DNA of 64,000 nt from Dipetalonema caudispina (lineage: Eukaryota; Nematoda; Chromadorea; Rhabditida; Onchocercidae). The position numbers and the translations under genes are program-made. This document shows, piece after piece, positions 35,301 to 48,700 of this stretch (positions within the stretch are counted from its first letter, which is position 1; the number at the start of each line of letters is the position of its first letter). The notes beneath the pieces are model-generated. The model had not been told where the DNA came from. It saw nothing but the letters and a program-made list of their open reading frames with translations, and ran no database searches. The DNA is taken from NCBI GenBank assembly GCA_013365325.1, contig JABVXV010000006.1, positions 682,001-746,000 of the forward strand, written 5' to 3'.

Positions 35301-35380
35301 TTCTTATTATTAGTGGTATGTCTATCGCTTGCTACTGTTTCCATTCCTGCTGCATTCTCAATACTCTCCATTTTATCATG
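32334..35380 (-). CDS. BSD-domain-containing protein, BSDC1-like
   Basis: Function is poorly defined in the family. Seven exons give 373 residues: 35219-35371, 34457-34660, 33982-34165, 33510-33694, 32997-33171, 32556-32683, 32334-32426. The N-terminus has the conserved helical segment TYTTFELVKKDLTEFSDVIA that matches EFMKRDLTEF in BSDC1. The BSD domain covers exons 4-5 (AGLQHILYEIQTNPDTFMK, FKMWCDDFKL, FWARYFYKVHQME), with its Phe-Trp pair present. The tail ends SDGWINWDE, like the acidic, tryptophan-containing WEDWE end of BSDC1. The exon 3/4 joint is uncertain: A|GT at 33982 keeps the frame but is a weak donor, while a donor at 33962 would need another exon. The stop codon lies within AATAAA. 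The acceptor at 35381-35382 precedes an out-of-frame ATG at 35377-35379. Confidence 0.85.
34710..34738. repeat. Intronic copy of a 29-bp segment of BSD-gene exon 2
   Basis: It matches 34522-34550 (coding, exon 2) at 27 of 29 positions in the same orientation, 188 bp away, inside the adjoining intron. Confidence 0.85.
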
Positions 35381-35441
35381 CTAAAACATCCTTATTTTCA
35401 AAAATTAAACTGAAATTGGTAAAACAGAAATCAAAACCAAG

Positions 35442-35470
35442 AACTAGTTGTTAAGTCTTAACAACTAGTT
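35442..35470. repeat. Perfect 14-bp inverted repeat with 1-nt spacer
   Basis: Arms 35442-35455 and 35457-35470 are exact reverse complements. The element lies about 60-90 bp upstream of the BSD-gene acceptor, in its presumed promoter or outron. Confidence 0.85.
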
Positions 35471-38400
35471 AAGTCCAAATTTGGAGAGGTACCCGAAATT
35501 AGTACCTCAAAATCGAGCCTAACAAAATAACACTAACAAGTAATAAACACCTTACTTCCAATAGTATATTATAAACACGGCCATCTCATGCAACTTATTT
35601 GTCCGAAGAAAAAAGAAGTAGGGAGTTATACTATACTGCAGTGATATTATTTGATGGCGCACTTGGTTAAAGTTGATTTTTAATTTTGAATGTTTAATTC
35701 CTCACTTCAGTAAATATTTATTTAATTTATTACCTCGCTCGTTATAATAACTTTGTTCTTTCGAAATTATGGCAAACGATTTGATCATATGAAAGGTCTT
35801 TGGTTTTGGCTATTGTCCATTCATTTTTTTTTTAGCAGAAGTATTACTTGTAATGTGGATTGCTGATTTTTTTGCTTAAATTCCATTTTTTAGATATAAA
35901 TTCAAAAGGAATTGTTTTTCATTTTATTTACTTATTGAGAGGATCTCATCATTAGCATAACTTGTTATCAGCCTAATGATACCAGGCGGTTGCTATCCTT
36001 TTGATACATTATTGACAGTTATGTAGAAACTTCGTGTAGTGTGTTTTGCTGAAAGGTCAAACTCTTGCTAAAACTCTTACACCGAAGATCAGGCTATTCC
36101 CGCTTTTTCTTCCGCAGTTGGACCAAAAAAACATTATTATGGACATATATCGGAATGAGATAGGTAACGAGCAAAAATGACAGATTTTTGGAGAAGCACT
36201 TGGGTTATTTTAGTAGGTTGTACGATTGATTTTTGAAGTTGGCTATAATTTTGTTCGATTTCTTACTTTTTCACATTTACCTTGTGTTACGCCTTAATTT
36301 TTCGGAACCTGTATAATTCTTATGTAAGCACCGCACCCAAAAATTTGCAAAATAATTCTTAGCAAAAGCTAACTGGACGGAAAAAAGTCACTGATGTTGA
36401 GCATAATTTTTTTTTTCTTCGGAGTCTGAATTTTAGCAGCCTAAAAATGTCAGAATTTCAACGAACCAAACTAGTTGTTTCATTAGTTTATACTGGTTAA
36501 TTTGATTATTCTTCGAACAACCCTATAAAATTGTCAAATAAAAAAAACTTTTGAGTTTGGCCAGTTGGAGACAAGAAGCTCAAAATCTAGTTTCTACCGA
36601 TTGGAATGTTTTTATGTTCCAGAATTGGTTTATCAGTGTTTGTGTTCACAAATTAAGAGCTTGGATCTACCAGTTTTATCATTTCTATCTGATATAGCTA
36701 AAGTGAATTGCTTGATTATACTAATTTTTGTAGAGATCTCATTATGAGTAACCGAGTAGCACAAATTCAAAGAAATTATAAAGGACGAAAGCGATCGATA
36801 TGGGATTGGTTTAGAAGAGCCATAACAAATTTCTGTATGTATATATTCTTTGCATATACATTAGTTGATTAAGAATTTAGGAAATCGATCTCTTTAGACT
36901 TGAGCGCTTCTTTTCCCTCTCACATATTACGATATTTTAGAATACACATTTTAAGCTAAGATCGAAGAAACTTTCGATTTCAAATGGACAGTTTTCTGAG
37001 AACAAAATAAAACGTTTGTTGCACTCATAAATAAACGTTTTCATTTGTTGGGTCAACAAAACCTTTACTAATATTTATACTGCACTGGTCATCAATCCTT
37101 CAATATACTAAGACAATGAGCATGTAAACAAATAACAAAAGTTAATTAGACTTGGGACAGTTAGTTGAAAATCTTGATCGCTATTCCAGTATGGGTATTT
37201 TTACATCCTTATATTCTTCATGTTTGGATTTTTAATTTTTTGCATCTCACCAATTCCTTCACTTTTATATGGATGAATTTTTATGCGATGTTATTAAGCT
37301 GTTTTTTTTTGACATTTTTTGTTGCCGATTATATTACTCCTTTAAGCTTTCCCGAGATATTGATGCTGGAATCACGTAGATGCAATTGGGATTGCTGTGC
37401 GTGTTTTTGTATAAGCAGAAAAATATCTATTATCGTATGTTCAGTAAATGCTGATCGGTTAACTGATCGAAGTTATAATTAAATGTGAGAAGTGATGTTC
37501 CCTATCTCCATCACAACCATCAACAAAGCCCAAAAGCTATTATTTTTGTGCCTAACGCATGCCATCAGCTGCATAATAACTATTTTCCTTCCTTATTTAT
37601 TCATCTGATAGGCATATATTGCTCATACCGCTAGGATATTAAAAGCGAAAAATTCATCAAAATATACCAAATATTACCACTTCACAGAAATGTATATCAG
37701 TGTCATTTTGAAATGTAATGAAAGGTGTTCATTTTTTCCTTTTACAACTGAAATTACAGCACCTATGGTACCTATAATACCATCTACGCATTCATTAGAA
37801 AAATTTTGCTACTCTCCGCAGCAAATAGTTTAGAAATTTGTCAATTATTCAGCCATCTGTTGAACAGCAAAATCCACTCATGTTCATCAGTAGCACTATC
37901 GTAACCTATGTTGTATACAAAACTATTTGATGCCATCTTAAACGATTTACTACCGTTCCAATTTTCTTTGCCTATTTATGACAGCATTAACTGTAACTGT
38001 TATGATATATATTAATAACTGTGATCTCGAACAATTCTCATTTCATGCAAAATCCACTTTGCGCTTCAAGTTATTTTCAAAAAAAAAAAAAAAAAAGAAA
38101 AACTTTCCGCAAACAAACTCTACTTTGCGATATTAGTATTTCAATAAAATAAAGAAGTTTTTAACTCTACGGACAAGAAATGAAACTAAAATTTTTCCCG
38201 TTGCTAACTTCTGTCACAATAATAGAGTTTATCAAGCTCTGATATCACTCTAATCTATTATAATTTCAATTTGTAACTAATATAGTTTGTAGTGCAATAA
38301 AAGAATCATTCGAAGTGACTATAACTTCCATGATACGTACTATTTATTCTCTTGTGAACGTCCACAAAAAGATTCGAATTAAACTTTTCCAACTTACTTT

Positions 38401-38926
38401 TCAAAGTAGCATTTGGCTCGATTAAAACGAAATTTATAATGTGCCAGAAGAAAAAAGGAAAAAAGATAAAAAAGGTTATTGGGTATAATTTTTTATTTTA
38501 GTATCGTTTATGTCTTGAATGGTTCATTTATTTATATTTTTTACGACATGATAAGCAAATTGATCTAATGCGAGTATGGATGCGTGATTCTCGTGGAATT
38601 GCTCATTTCATTGTCTCATTTTGATTACTGCAAACTTGAGGGATCATATTCTAAAAATTCCATTTTATTTGAATAGATCTCGTATCTTCCTCAAGTTTTC
38701 CGTATCTTAGATTACTCGCCGCTACTATTTAGTAACGGTCACAATCTGTCATTTGTATCACTAGTGAAAGCTCCTGAATCTCACTAGTTCTTGTTAATTA
38801 ATCTTTCAGATTTAAATTCATATCAATTGCCATATTAAATTTGAGTCAGAAATGTAATGAAACTGATAACAATAAATCTCTATATTCGCATCTTTTCTTC
38901 CAAACTAATTTGTTTTCATTTTCCAG
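35471..38926. other. Intergenic or unresolved 5' part of the next gene
   Basis: No exon could be supported. Plus-strand ORFs at 36565-36747 and 37165-37482 are hydrophobic or low-complexity with no motif. Upstream exons of the gene starting near 38927 may lie here. Confidence 0.4.
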
Positions 38927-40362
38927 GGGATTCACGTCAGCTTTTCGGGAAGTACTTAAAAAGAATCAAGAGGATATTCATATTTGCATTTACATTCTTA
39001 CCTTTTTACCCAAAGGAAAATGTTCATACTAAACGATGGCACTCAGTGGTATTTAATTTATGCTTTATTTTGAGTTTATTTTCAAATGTCACTCATAATC
39101 ATCCCCTCCCAGATCACGGATTAATCAAAAAACCTCGAGCAGAAGAGGGGGAAAAAGTGAGTTTATATATTTTCTTTACTTTTGTTTATTACATTCTAAT
39201 CAAGCTGCATGTTAAGAACGGTAGCCTGAACCATGAAAGAGATGAAACAACATATATCGAAGAAAATATCGCCAAGACGTCTGCAGTAGGCATACTTAAA
39301 ACGACCAAGGCTAAAAAAGTTCATGCAACCAAACAATCTACCGCCATTATTAGTTGTGACATCAAAAAAGTAAGTTCCAAGGTACAGTTATAGATGATGT
39401 AAGTAGTAGGTAGATCATGTGGATTGAATAAGAAATGGTAGAATTGAACATGTGAATTCTAAAGATCGGCAGATTCAATTAAAATCAGTTGTTGAATGTA
39501 TTTCCAGTCAGCCCCTGTGACCCATTCCGGAGAAATGATCAATAAACATTCAAAGGATAACTTGAGCGACTTTATTTTTGATGATAACTATTTCGAAGAT
39601 AGCTGGGGTCTTCATTCAAACTTATTACTTGCAACTTACATGCATCAGGTGAATATATAGCATTTCATACTCATTTGATTTGAACAGTTTCTGGAATCTT
39701 AATTTTACTAAATTTAAGGGAAACTCATGTAGGATATGTTCAGCTTTCATATGCTTTTTTTAGTCTTTGAGAGTTGCAGCTGCTTGCAACATTAATGCAG
39801 AAGTGTCGAGACAATCTACCCATATGTTAAAAACAGTACATCTTGAAGGTAAGTTTGTAAAATTATGCATGATTAAGAAGTTTAATGAAAACTTAAGTGC
39901 AGTAAAAACGGATGAAGATATTTTAAACATCTTGAACGACTTACAGCTGATCATTTTGTATCGATGCCTACAACAAATGACATCAGGAAACTTCTGTCGG
40001 TAATTATAAGTCCAATTATTTAGCGATAGATTTGTTAGAGGAAGCTTTAAATGAAGCTAAACATTTTACAATCAAGAGCAGCGAATTATTTGGCAAAGCA
40101 TCAATATACATCAATCTATGTTTAGGTATCGAAAGCGAAACAGGAGAGAAATATTGTGCATCGGAGGAATCCAATGTGCTAGATCAAACCGATCACAACA
40201 TGAATGGTTTGCTTATCATCTTTATTGCTTGATTTGAATTTCCTGTTTCCTTGTAAACTTATCCAGTAATTAATTTCTGCACTTATTTATCTAAATTTTA
40301 TTTCAGAATTTAGCTTCTCCAACAGTCTCTTCGAGAATAGTTGTGCGGATGTTGTCGATTGA
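38927..40362 (+). CDS. Unrecognised multi-exon protein gene, 5' end unresolved
   Basis: I do not recognise the family. Phase-consistent exons are 38927-39021 (weakest), 39113-39156, 39217-39369, 39508-39648, 39764-39848, a possible 39903-39995, 40024-40206 and 40307-40362. The stop is TGA at 40360. The central part is charged and lysine-rich (KTTKAKKVHATKQ) followed by an acidic aromatic stretch (DFIFDDNYFEDSWGLHSNLL). The C-terminal part is helical (LLEEALNEAKHFTIKSSELF) and acidic-polar. With and without the possible sixth exon the frame is kept. No signal peptide or membrane segment is certain. Clean donors and acceptors at exons 2-5 and 7-8 make a real gene likely. The first exon is supported only by an acceptor and an open frame. 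Confidence 0.55.
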
Positions 40363-42721
40363 TGTACAATTACTAAATTATCTGTGATTTAACATTGCAT
40401 ATGATAGTTGTAAATAATGCACATTCTAACTTAACTTTTCTAATTCAATGCTCAGACCAAATTATAACATTTCTGTGGTAAATATGAAACTTTGAATTTG
40501 AAAGGACTTAATCCTGGTTGACGAGTTGTAGATTCTAATTGTTTGCCGCTACTTAGTAATCATATGTAAAGATACTGTCGTAAAATTTTCCCTTTAACAT
40601 GTATATGGTTCCCAAATTGTAAATTATCAAACTTAAATGGAAAGATAAAATTGGTAAAATTTGTCTATGCGTGCTTCAGACATCAGTATCAGTGTTTCTC
40701 CATACTCTTCATCAGATGTACATTTTTACAACAACGTCACAAAATTTTTACACATCATGCTTGCCAAACATGACGCTTCCATTGCAGTGATTAATTTCAT
40801 TATTAATTAGATTGTTGGACTTTGACTTAACAGTACAGAAAGCAGTAAATCACATTTATGTTAAGATTCTAAAAAGTATTGACTAGACAGTTCTCTGAAA
40901 TCCGATCCAAACTACAGCACTAATATTCGAGAAGCACCACGACACCTTCTTAAACAAAGCTACAATTGGTGGTACCATTCATGGGTAGCAGGACGGGAGA
41001 CTTATCCAAACTTGATATTAGTTAATGTAGACATCTATTTTTTGAAATATACGGAGTCCTTATGCTTAAAATTTTATGAATACTGTAACTATTGGAATAA
41101 GATAGGACCGGATATTCAGGAAATCTGAAACGGTACCCAACTCAATTCCAAACAAGAAAATTACGGATCATCCCAACTATCCAGAGAACTAATTGACTAT
41201 TCATTAATCTCGCAATGACATCTCTTACTTCTATATTCAGAATTAGATAGCAAAGTCAATTTCCCTCATTTGAATTATCGATTGCTATTTCATTACGAGA
41301 GACTCTCGAATTTTGCCTAAAACCACACGCAATAAGCCTAAATTGATGAAATATGCGATTTATTGATGAGAAGTGACATCCTCCTATCCTGTCATTCGAA
41401 AGAAATAATTCTGTCAATTAATTTGATGTCAACTGGATTGGATAATATGATGTCGCAAAACACAATGGGATCTATTTATTAATAAATTTATTTCGAATGC
41501 TGTTACGGCACTATACAAATCATTTCTCAAAAACAATCCATCCCACAAACAGCACTTGCATTTCACTCCCTCTAACAGCTGCACATATTTTAAATTACAC
41601 CGAAAAGCATGTAATGAAACAACAATTACATAGAATTCTCAAAAAAATTCATTAATCTGAACAATTAATAAACCATCGAACCAAAAATCACAGGAAAATA
41701 TAATTTCCATGTCACACTGCTGATAATTACACTCGCTTTGTTAAAATTATTTTGAAATAAGCGGAGGACGAATGAACATTGCACCGTAAGCAGCGAGATT
41801 TGTTGTACAAAAGCAAGACATAAAACATACAAACATATACATACACACACACACACACACATACATACGCACATACACACATACATACACAGAACGAAAG
41901 TTATGAACATAAAAATGCATCATCATTAATCATCACCAGGATGGACAAATTTGTCGTTAAAATGTGAAGAAATAAGGAACAGCAAAATTGGGCTCTTAGG
42001 AATACACTTTTAAAAGACAACTATGCAAATGTTAAAGTAGAAAATAAATAACATGTAACTCAGGAAAATATTAGTTCAATAAAAAAAATGAAAAAAGCGA
42101 TGGCGCAATCATTGATAGCACCGATTATCTCTTTCAATAAATACTACTTTAATTTACTCGTTCGAAATACGAACAGCGTGTTACAACGCTTTAACATTTT
42201 ATCTGAGCAGTGTCTTGAACATGCTGTTTTTTTCTTTGATATTCGTAAATTCTGTCTCCTTAAAAAACTTCAAGTACTCATAAACAAGAGGATTTGGAAG
42301 CTGACAATCCAATTCGAACTTGTAAGAATTAAGGCAACATGTAAGAAACAGCTGAGAAGAATAACGATGGACAAACCAAACACGGAAAGAAATGAGACAC
42401 AATCGAGAATACACAGCAAGTAATCGTAAAAAAAAGAAAAAAAAAATGAAAACTATCCACAATTCACTAGAAAAATGCATTCGAATTTTAACTTATACAT
42501 GTTAGATGATTTCAAACATCGAAATACTTCCTCTTAGATAAAATAGCTCCGTTCCGAAAAGTTATAAGAGAATAACCGGGAACTGACCTAGAAAATTTTC
42601 AGTTTAAAAAATAAATTATAAACCCCTAATTCTACAAATAACTAAAAAACAACTTTACGCTATCGAAAGTGCAATTTAAGAATTAATAAAACCGAAGAAA
42701 TCAAAAATTATGAAGACACCA
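40363..42721. other. Intergenic between convergent genes
   Basis: No exon recognised. It contains the CA-rich microsatellite at 41838-41890. ORFs at 41665-41910 and 42088-42480 follow the repeat or lack motifs. Confidence 0.5.
41838..41890. repeat. (CA)n/(CATA)n microsatellite
   Basis: Alternating CA run with CATA interruptions in intergenic sequence. Confidence 0.9.
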
Positions 42722-45700
42722 TTATTTCCCAACATTAGCTTGTTCTTGCATGAGCTGCAACAAACTGAAACCACGTTGAATTCCACCAGTACTATTGTGT
42801 CGCTGTGAACTGAACATATGGGCTTGTTGCAATATTCGTACCATTTCTGTAATCGGCGTTAACACAGCTGAATTTGATGTTGCTGCTGCTGCTGTTGCTG
42901 GTGCAAATAATGTTGAGGGTACACTGAAAGACCGAGTTTTCCCAAAGAAATTTCACACGAACAAACGAAGCTAACAAAATGACAAAATTATGCTCACTTC
43001 ATCAGTTTCTGTTGAAACAGTTCTTAACCAGCCACTTTTTTTTTTTTTTGTTTTGTAAACAATCCCTTTATTAAGCATAAAAGATCTCTATTTTCAAACC
43101 GTGTATAACGTGAAACAGTTCAAATATATTTTGTCTTAATCAAACAGATAATTAAACAAGAAACAATGTATTTTGGTAACATGTCTTATATCGTAATCTG
43201 TTATGTAAACGGCACCTAGTAGGTTCAACCATAACAGCACTAGAAAGCTGCTTCGGATCTGCTTTTCCATTCGTAAGATCCAGCGGTGCAGTTGACGATG
43301 TTTCATTATATTCTGATACTGGTACTGCTCCTACTACAGCGGAACTACAAGGTTCTCGTTTCGCCTGCTGCAAAATGAGAGATTGTTTCGAAAGTAAATA
43401 AATGTCAACCTCGAGGACATATTACATAACTCTCCAGTCAGCGGATAAAATCTAAAGTTTAGATGCATTAGGTAGAAGCTGAAATGTATATAACTCCGTT
43501 TACTAAATTCTATAACTAATTACTGTAAGAAAACAAAATACAAAGTATGTTCGATTTATACATTGAAAAGTTCACTTCAAGGAAATGAAAGTAGATTACT
43601 TACTGTTATTTCATCAGCAACTGCCAACTTAACCGGCCTATCACACTTGCGTTTACGTGTCCCAAAATGGGTATTCTTTTCTGGAGTTAATTTTAGTCGT
43701 GTTGATGTGGAAGTATCACTATTGCTTTGCGAAAGTGGCGAATGACCACTTACGCTTGCTTCCGATGAACCGGCAAAATATAGTAGATTATCCTATAAAA
43801 AAAGTAGAAAAATAAATTGAAACCAAAGAAAAAAAAATAAAATAATTAAAAAGTATCTAAGACAATTATTTCTCCGGCTATCACAATCATATCAACTCTT
43901 GTTCCTTCCACCTACTCAAAAAAAGTACATTGAGAAACCCCAGGAAACAGCACAACATCTATGTTTTACTGGATGTCTTTACTCAAACAAAATTAGGTAC
44001 AAAAAATGTTTAACGACAGCTTGACATTCTTGACTATTTGCTTCGTAGACTTTTTTCTGCCATATTTTTAATTCATTTTACCAACAGTTTTCCACCAAAA
44101 TTTCTTCCTCTCAAATATATCGCTAAATTTTAATTATCCACATTCCAGTACCAGCTGACGCTCTTACAACAACCGAAATTATTCCTACGTCAGAAATCGA
44201 ATGGATCCATTTTAGTTTGTTTTCAATTCTCATGCATTTAAGACCTCTGAGAGATAAAAAATCTCATATCTATCACTAATCGCTTCTATTTTTCATTTTC
44301 AAACAAATTAAATTTACTCAATTGCTTTAAGAACTGGCATTCCATCACATTTTCGATATACTTCAAATTTTACTGTTATAAAGAACGTTCTATGAAGATA
44401 AATAATTCTTTCCACTCGAAAAAGTGAGTCACAAAGCAGTGAAGAAATGTACAAACCATTTTTGGAACAGAACTATCACGCGAATTATCACCACTGAATG
44501 AATCGAATTGTCTTTGTGTAGCGGAAGTGTGCAGTTTTGGATTAGGATTAGCTGAATGTCGGTTTCTGCAACACAGGGTAACTCCTATTTGAGCAACAAA
44601 TATTGAAATATTTACTAAATATATTATTTTAACATTTTTCTCAACAATTTTGTAATTTTGTAAGTATGCAATCCTTTTACTTTGCCGACATGAAACAAAA
44701 AATTATCCGATGAGTCCAGTTCTTCTGAAGGTCCCAGAGTGTACTAAATTCAATAAACACTATCAGAGAATCCAGCATTACTTCGAAGTAGCAATAATAA
44801 AATACCATAATGTAGTAAAAAAGCTTATTACTTATTATCACCGAACACTCCTTATTGTTCACAGCTCGAAAGTATTACTCACGTATTTACGTATGGTGGG
44901 TACTGGCTTAGTTAACTGCATTCATTTCAGTCATTAATTTAAATATACTCGAACTCTGCCTCCTAATTCACTGCAGATTCAGAATCATACCAAAATGTCA
45001 GACTGTGAAAATCCATTCCACCCATTAACAAAGCTAAAAAGTTATTATTTTGTGAATTTAATTCAAACAATTTCTGCATTCTGACCAAAATAACTGAAAA
45101 GAGCAGACCTGCTACGTCTTGATGAAAACATCATTTCACATCCTTCTACTGTACATTTGTGCATTTCTTTTAAATGTACTGCACTGTTATGTATTTTCAG
45201 TGCTCCTTTATCACAGAATGTCTTGAAACATTTCAAGCATTGCACTCGTCTCTTGCCATTACTTTTCGGTGTCTAAAAAAATCAAAAAATTTATAGATTT
45301 AGTATATTAACACCGCACAAAAAGTGATAAGAGGAAACTCACTTCACTTTTGCACCAAAAGAATGGCAATAAAACGAAGAAAAGCAGAAAAGAAATGACT
45401 ATCTTATGTTTTTTAAAACAAAAAAAACAACAAAAGTGCAAGTACCTGAGCTATCGGTTTCGCTTTTAAATCAGCACTCTCGATAAACGGTACAGCATCA
45501 AATTTGACAATTCCTTCATCGATTACTGTCGTCTCATCATGCTGCTGCTGTTGTAATTGCTGCACCACTTCCTTCCCGACGACTTCATCGACTTCATCGG
45601 CAACCAATTCCGATGAAACATGCTCATCACTTGCAGATGCTTCACAACCACTCGTTGATTCCGATACTCGAGAACCTTAAATTTTAAATAATTAAATCCA

Positions 45701-48700
45701 TTCTCTACATCGGTGATTACAAAAATCGAGGTCTCAACTGTTACTTCAAACTGTTGATGTGATGCTATGGATTCGAAGTGCGTCACTTAGGATAAGGTCT
45801 AAGCGAAAACTTGACTTGTAAATCTGTAATTCAGTGATTAAGATGATGGTAATTCAGGGATATAATAACTTACGACAAATGACAATAATTTAGATCTACT
45901 AGAAGAATTACCAGCTGCTTAGAAGATATGAACAAATTTATCTTCCGCAAACCAGCTACTTCGTAAAAAATTTAAAATATGCTCATTAAAACGTCTTAAA
46001 ATCTTAAGAACTTTTCGGCGTTAGGTGTCTTTATATTTAAACAGAATAAAATTCATATTAAATAATTATCTGCACTTGTTTGCTACTACTTCTAAGTTTC
46101 AGATAACAGCAAATGCAATTTCTCTAAATCTTATATGCTGTCCATAGATGAAGAACTGCGCAAATTTTCTGCAGATATAATGTAAACAGCACAACGGCTT
46201 CACTTGGGCATTCTTATTATAAAATTGCAGATTGAGAAAAATAAGAATTTAAAAAGCGATGAAAATGCCAACAAGGTCGTAAAAGCATATCGGCAACTGA
46301 TCCTTGAGAAACATTCAACATTGGTGGTGGAAACCCTACAAATGCTGGCCAGTTATGTAGAAACGATGGCACCAGCGATCGGCGAAGTGGATCGACCAGA
46401 TCGGCACACGAAGTGATACCCGTGAAACGATCCATAAGTTGCAGTTCGCATTGCACATTAGCACACATCCAATTATTTAGAGGTTTACCCGTCTTAACAT
46501 CCTGAAACAGTCAATGTATTTCCTTAGGTTTGTATTCTAGTATCAGTGGTACAGAGAGAGGTTGGTTCACTGACTATATCAGAAATAACTAGCCACAGTA
46601 CAAACGAGCATGTTTTTCAAATTCTCAAAAATTACTAATCAGGAAATTATAGCAAGAATGAATAGTGATTGCAAAGCCTTCTCAACGACAATTAATTGCA
46701 ACAAAGCACATTCATTTGCGGAAGCTATAGTGTATAATAATTCAGAACAGAAGTTTCTTGAATTTTAAGAAAGGAAACAAATTGGTTGAAAATGAGCCAA
46801 AGATAAAAAGAGACTGGGTGTGAGTAGTATTCATAATCTATCAACGATATTCATTAATATCAGATCGAAATTTTATTCTGCTTTTGAAAATTTACATCTT
46901 CATAATTTATTCTAGTTCGTTTCAGAAATCGATAATTAAGCGACGGCAATTCTGTCTCAATGAAATCTACGTCATTATAAAAAATCACTAAGGACTAGCG
47001 TAATGCACGAAGATAACAATCAGCAATGATACCGTTACTGCAGGCAGGAACAACTAAGACGAGAAGAGCTAATCACCAACAACACACACATTTTCTTAGA
47101 AATTGCATTCAATTATTTTACTTTAAAAGCGCTTCGTCTTTTCTCCGATTGCGCCAAATACATCGCCGAGAACTTGTGTTGCTTCATTTTCATCTCCATT
47201 CTGCAAGCTACTTTTAAATTATACTTGACACTTCCTTTCATTGTACTGCTTTCCAAGTACAAAAAAATCCACGAAATATACCAGGTACTAGCTCAACAAA
47301 CCGCTCATAAAACAAAACGTCCAAATCTACATTAACGAAGACAGGAATGGACAAATTAATTATGTCGAGAAAGTTACAATATTTCTAAATTTACACTCAT
47401 ATGAATTCTGATGCGAAATATTCCAAACTCATGATAGCGAGTCGATCGAATTTAAGTTTCTCGTCTCATAATTATTTGGGTTTTAACATTAAAAAGACAT
47501 TTCAGATTATAACCGTTTCAACCAAATAGAACAAAACAATATAGCAAACGTAGAATTACCTTTTTTATTTTAAATACATAATTCAAGCCAATATAATATT
47601 CATAGTGATGACTGCAAGAATGAGCTATTATCGAAATAATTCGGCACGATAACTTCCGGTAAGTTTAAAATAAAACAACCAGATAATAACAACTACTAGT
47701 CACTTAAGATCAGATGGAAGTTAGCATTATTGTCCAGAAAACATTTAGATAAAACGGTTTGATCGTTGACATCATGAATTTCAACAAGTGTGAGCATGCG
47801 AGTGTCAAAAGTCGAAAAATTGACGCATTTTGCATAATCATTGAATTGTATACTTTGTACTAAGAGTAGGTGTTTAACACTTCTTACCACTAATTTACAA
47901 GTTGAACATTTAACTATACACTGTCTAGTCTACGGAGGGTAATTATTCAATGCTCAAATCATACATGGTTTTAAAATTAGGAAATATGGGATGAAAATGT
48001 TGGGTAGGAAAGGAGCTAACATATCTTTAAACATCCCCAAATGAATTTATGTGTATCTAGTCCTGAAATGACAATTCCTAGATTGTAGACGGCAGATTAT
48101 AGCAAAATATAAGGCACAGCTTCTCTATAAAATTCTATAAGAAATTTTACAAAGTCATTTTAATCTGCTAAAAGTTATGAATGCATATGCAAAATATTCT
48201 AACAAAATGCATTTAATCATATGTGCATATTTATTATTTTCCCTGAACAAATTATGATCCATAATCACCTGTCTGTAATTATTTGGAAAACAAAATTTAA
48301 TAAATAAAAGCGGATAGGTAAAGGCGCTTGTATGATTGAAATTAAATCAAAGAAATAAAATGTTCAGCTGGTTACATGTGCAGTGCGTGTTTATGAGAGT
48401 TTTCATATGTAAAAAAAGTGAGGGCAACAGATACTTAAATGTATGAAGAAGGAAGATTATAGGAATATACCGAGAAAGGTTCATAAATGGATGTTGTAGC
48501 CACGTGATATTCTTATACATCGGGACAGATAGTGTCACTATGCAATTTTGTTGTTGAAAATAACATCTTTCAAAAGCTCGTTTGTTGAAGCACATCGAAT
48601 GGCTTTTGCAAATTGCTGTGATTGTCTCTCCACATCTTTCCAGTACTACAATCACAGACGGAAGCAATTTTACTTTCCCTGACACCGATTTTTAAAATAA

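Noticed and set aside
37165..37482. Hydrophobic 105-codon ORF as a membrane protein
   Set aside because: Composition follows local T-richness; no conserved motif or splice evidence.
45523..45786. 87-codon ORF overlapping a basonuclin exon
   Set aside because: Shadow frame of exon 45446-45675; the other frame joins in phase to its neighbours.
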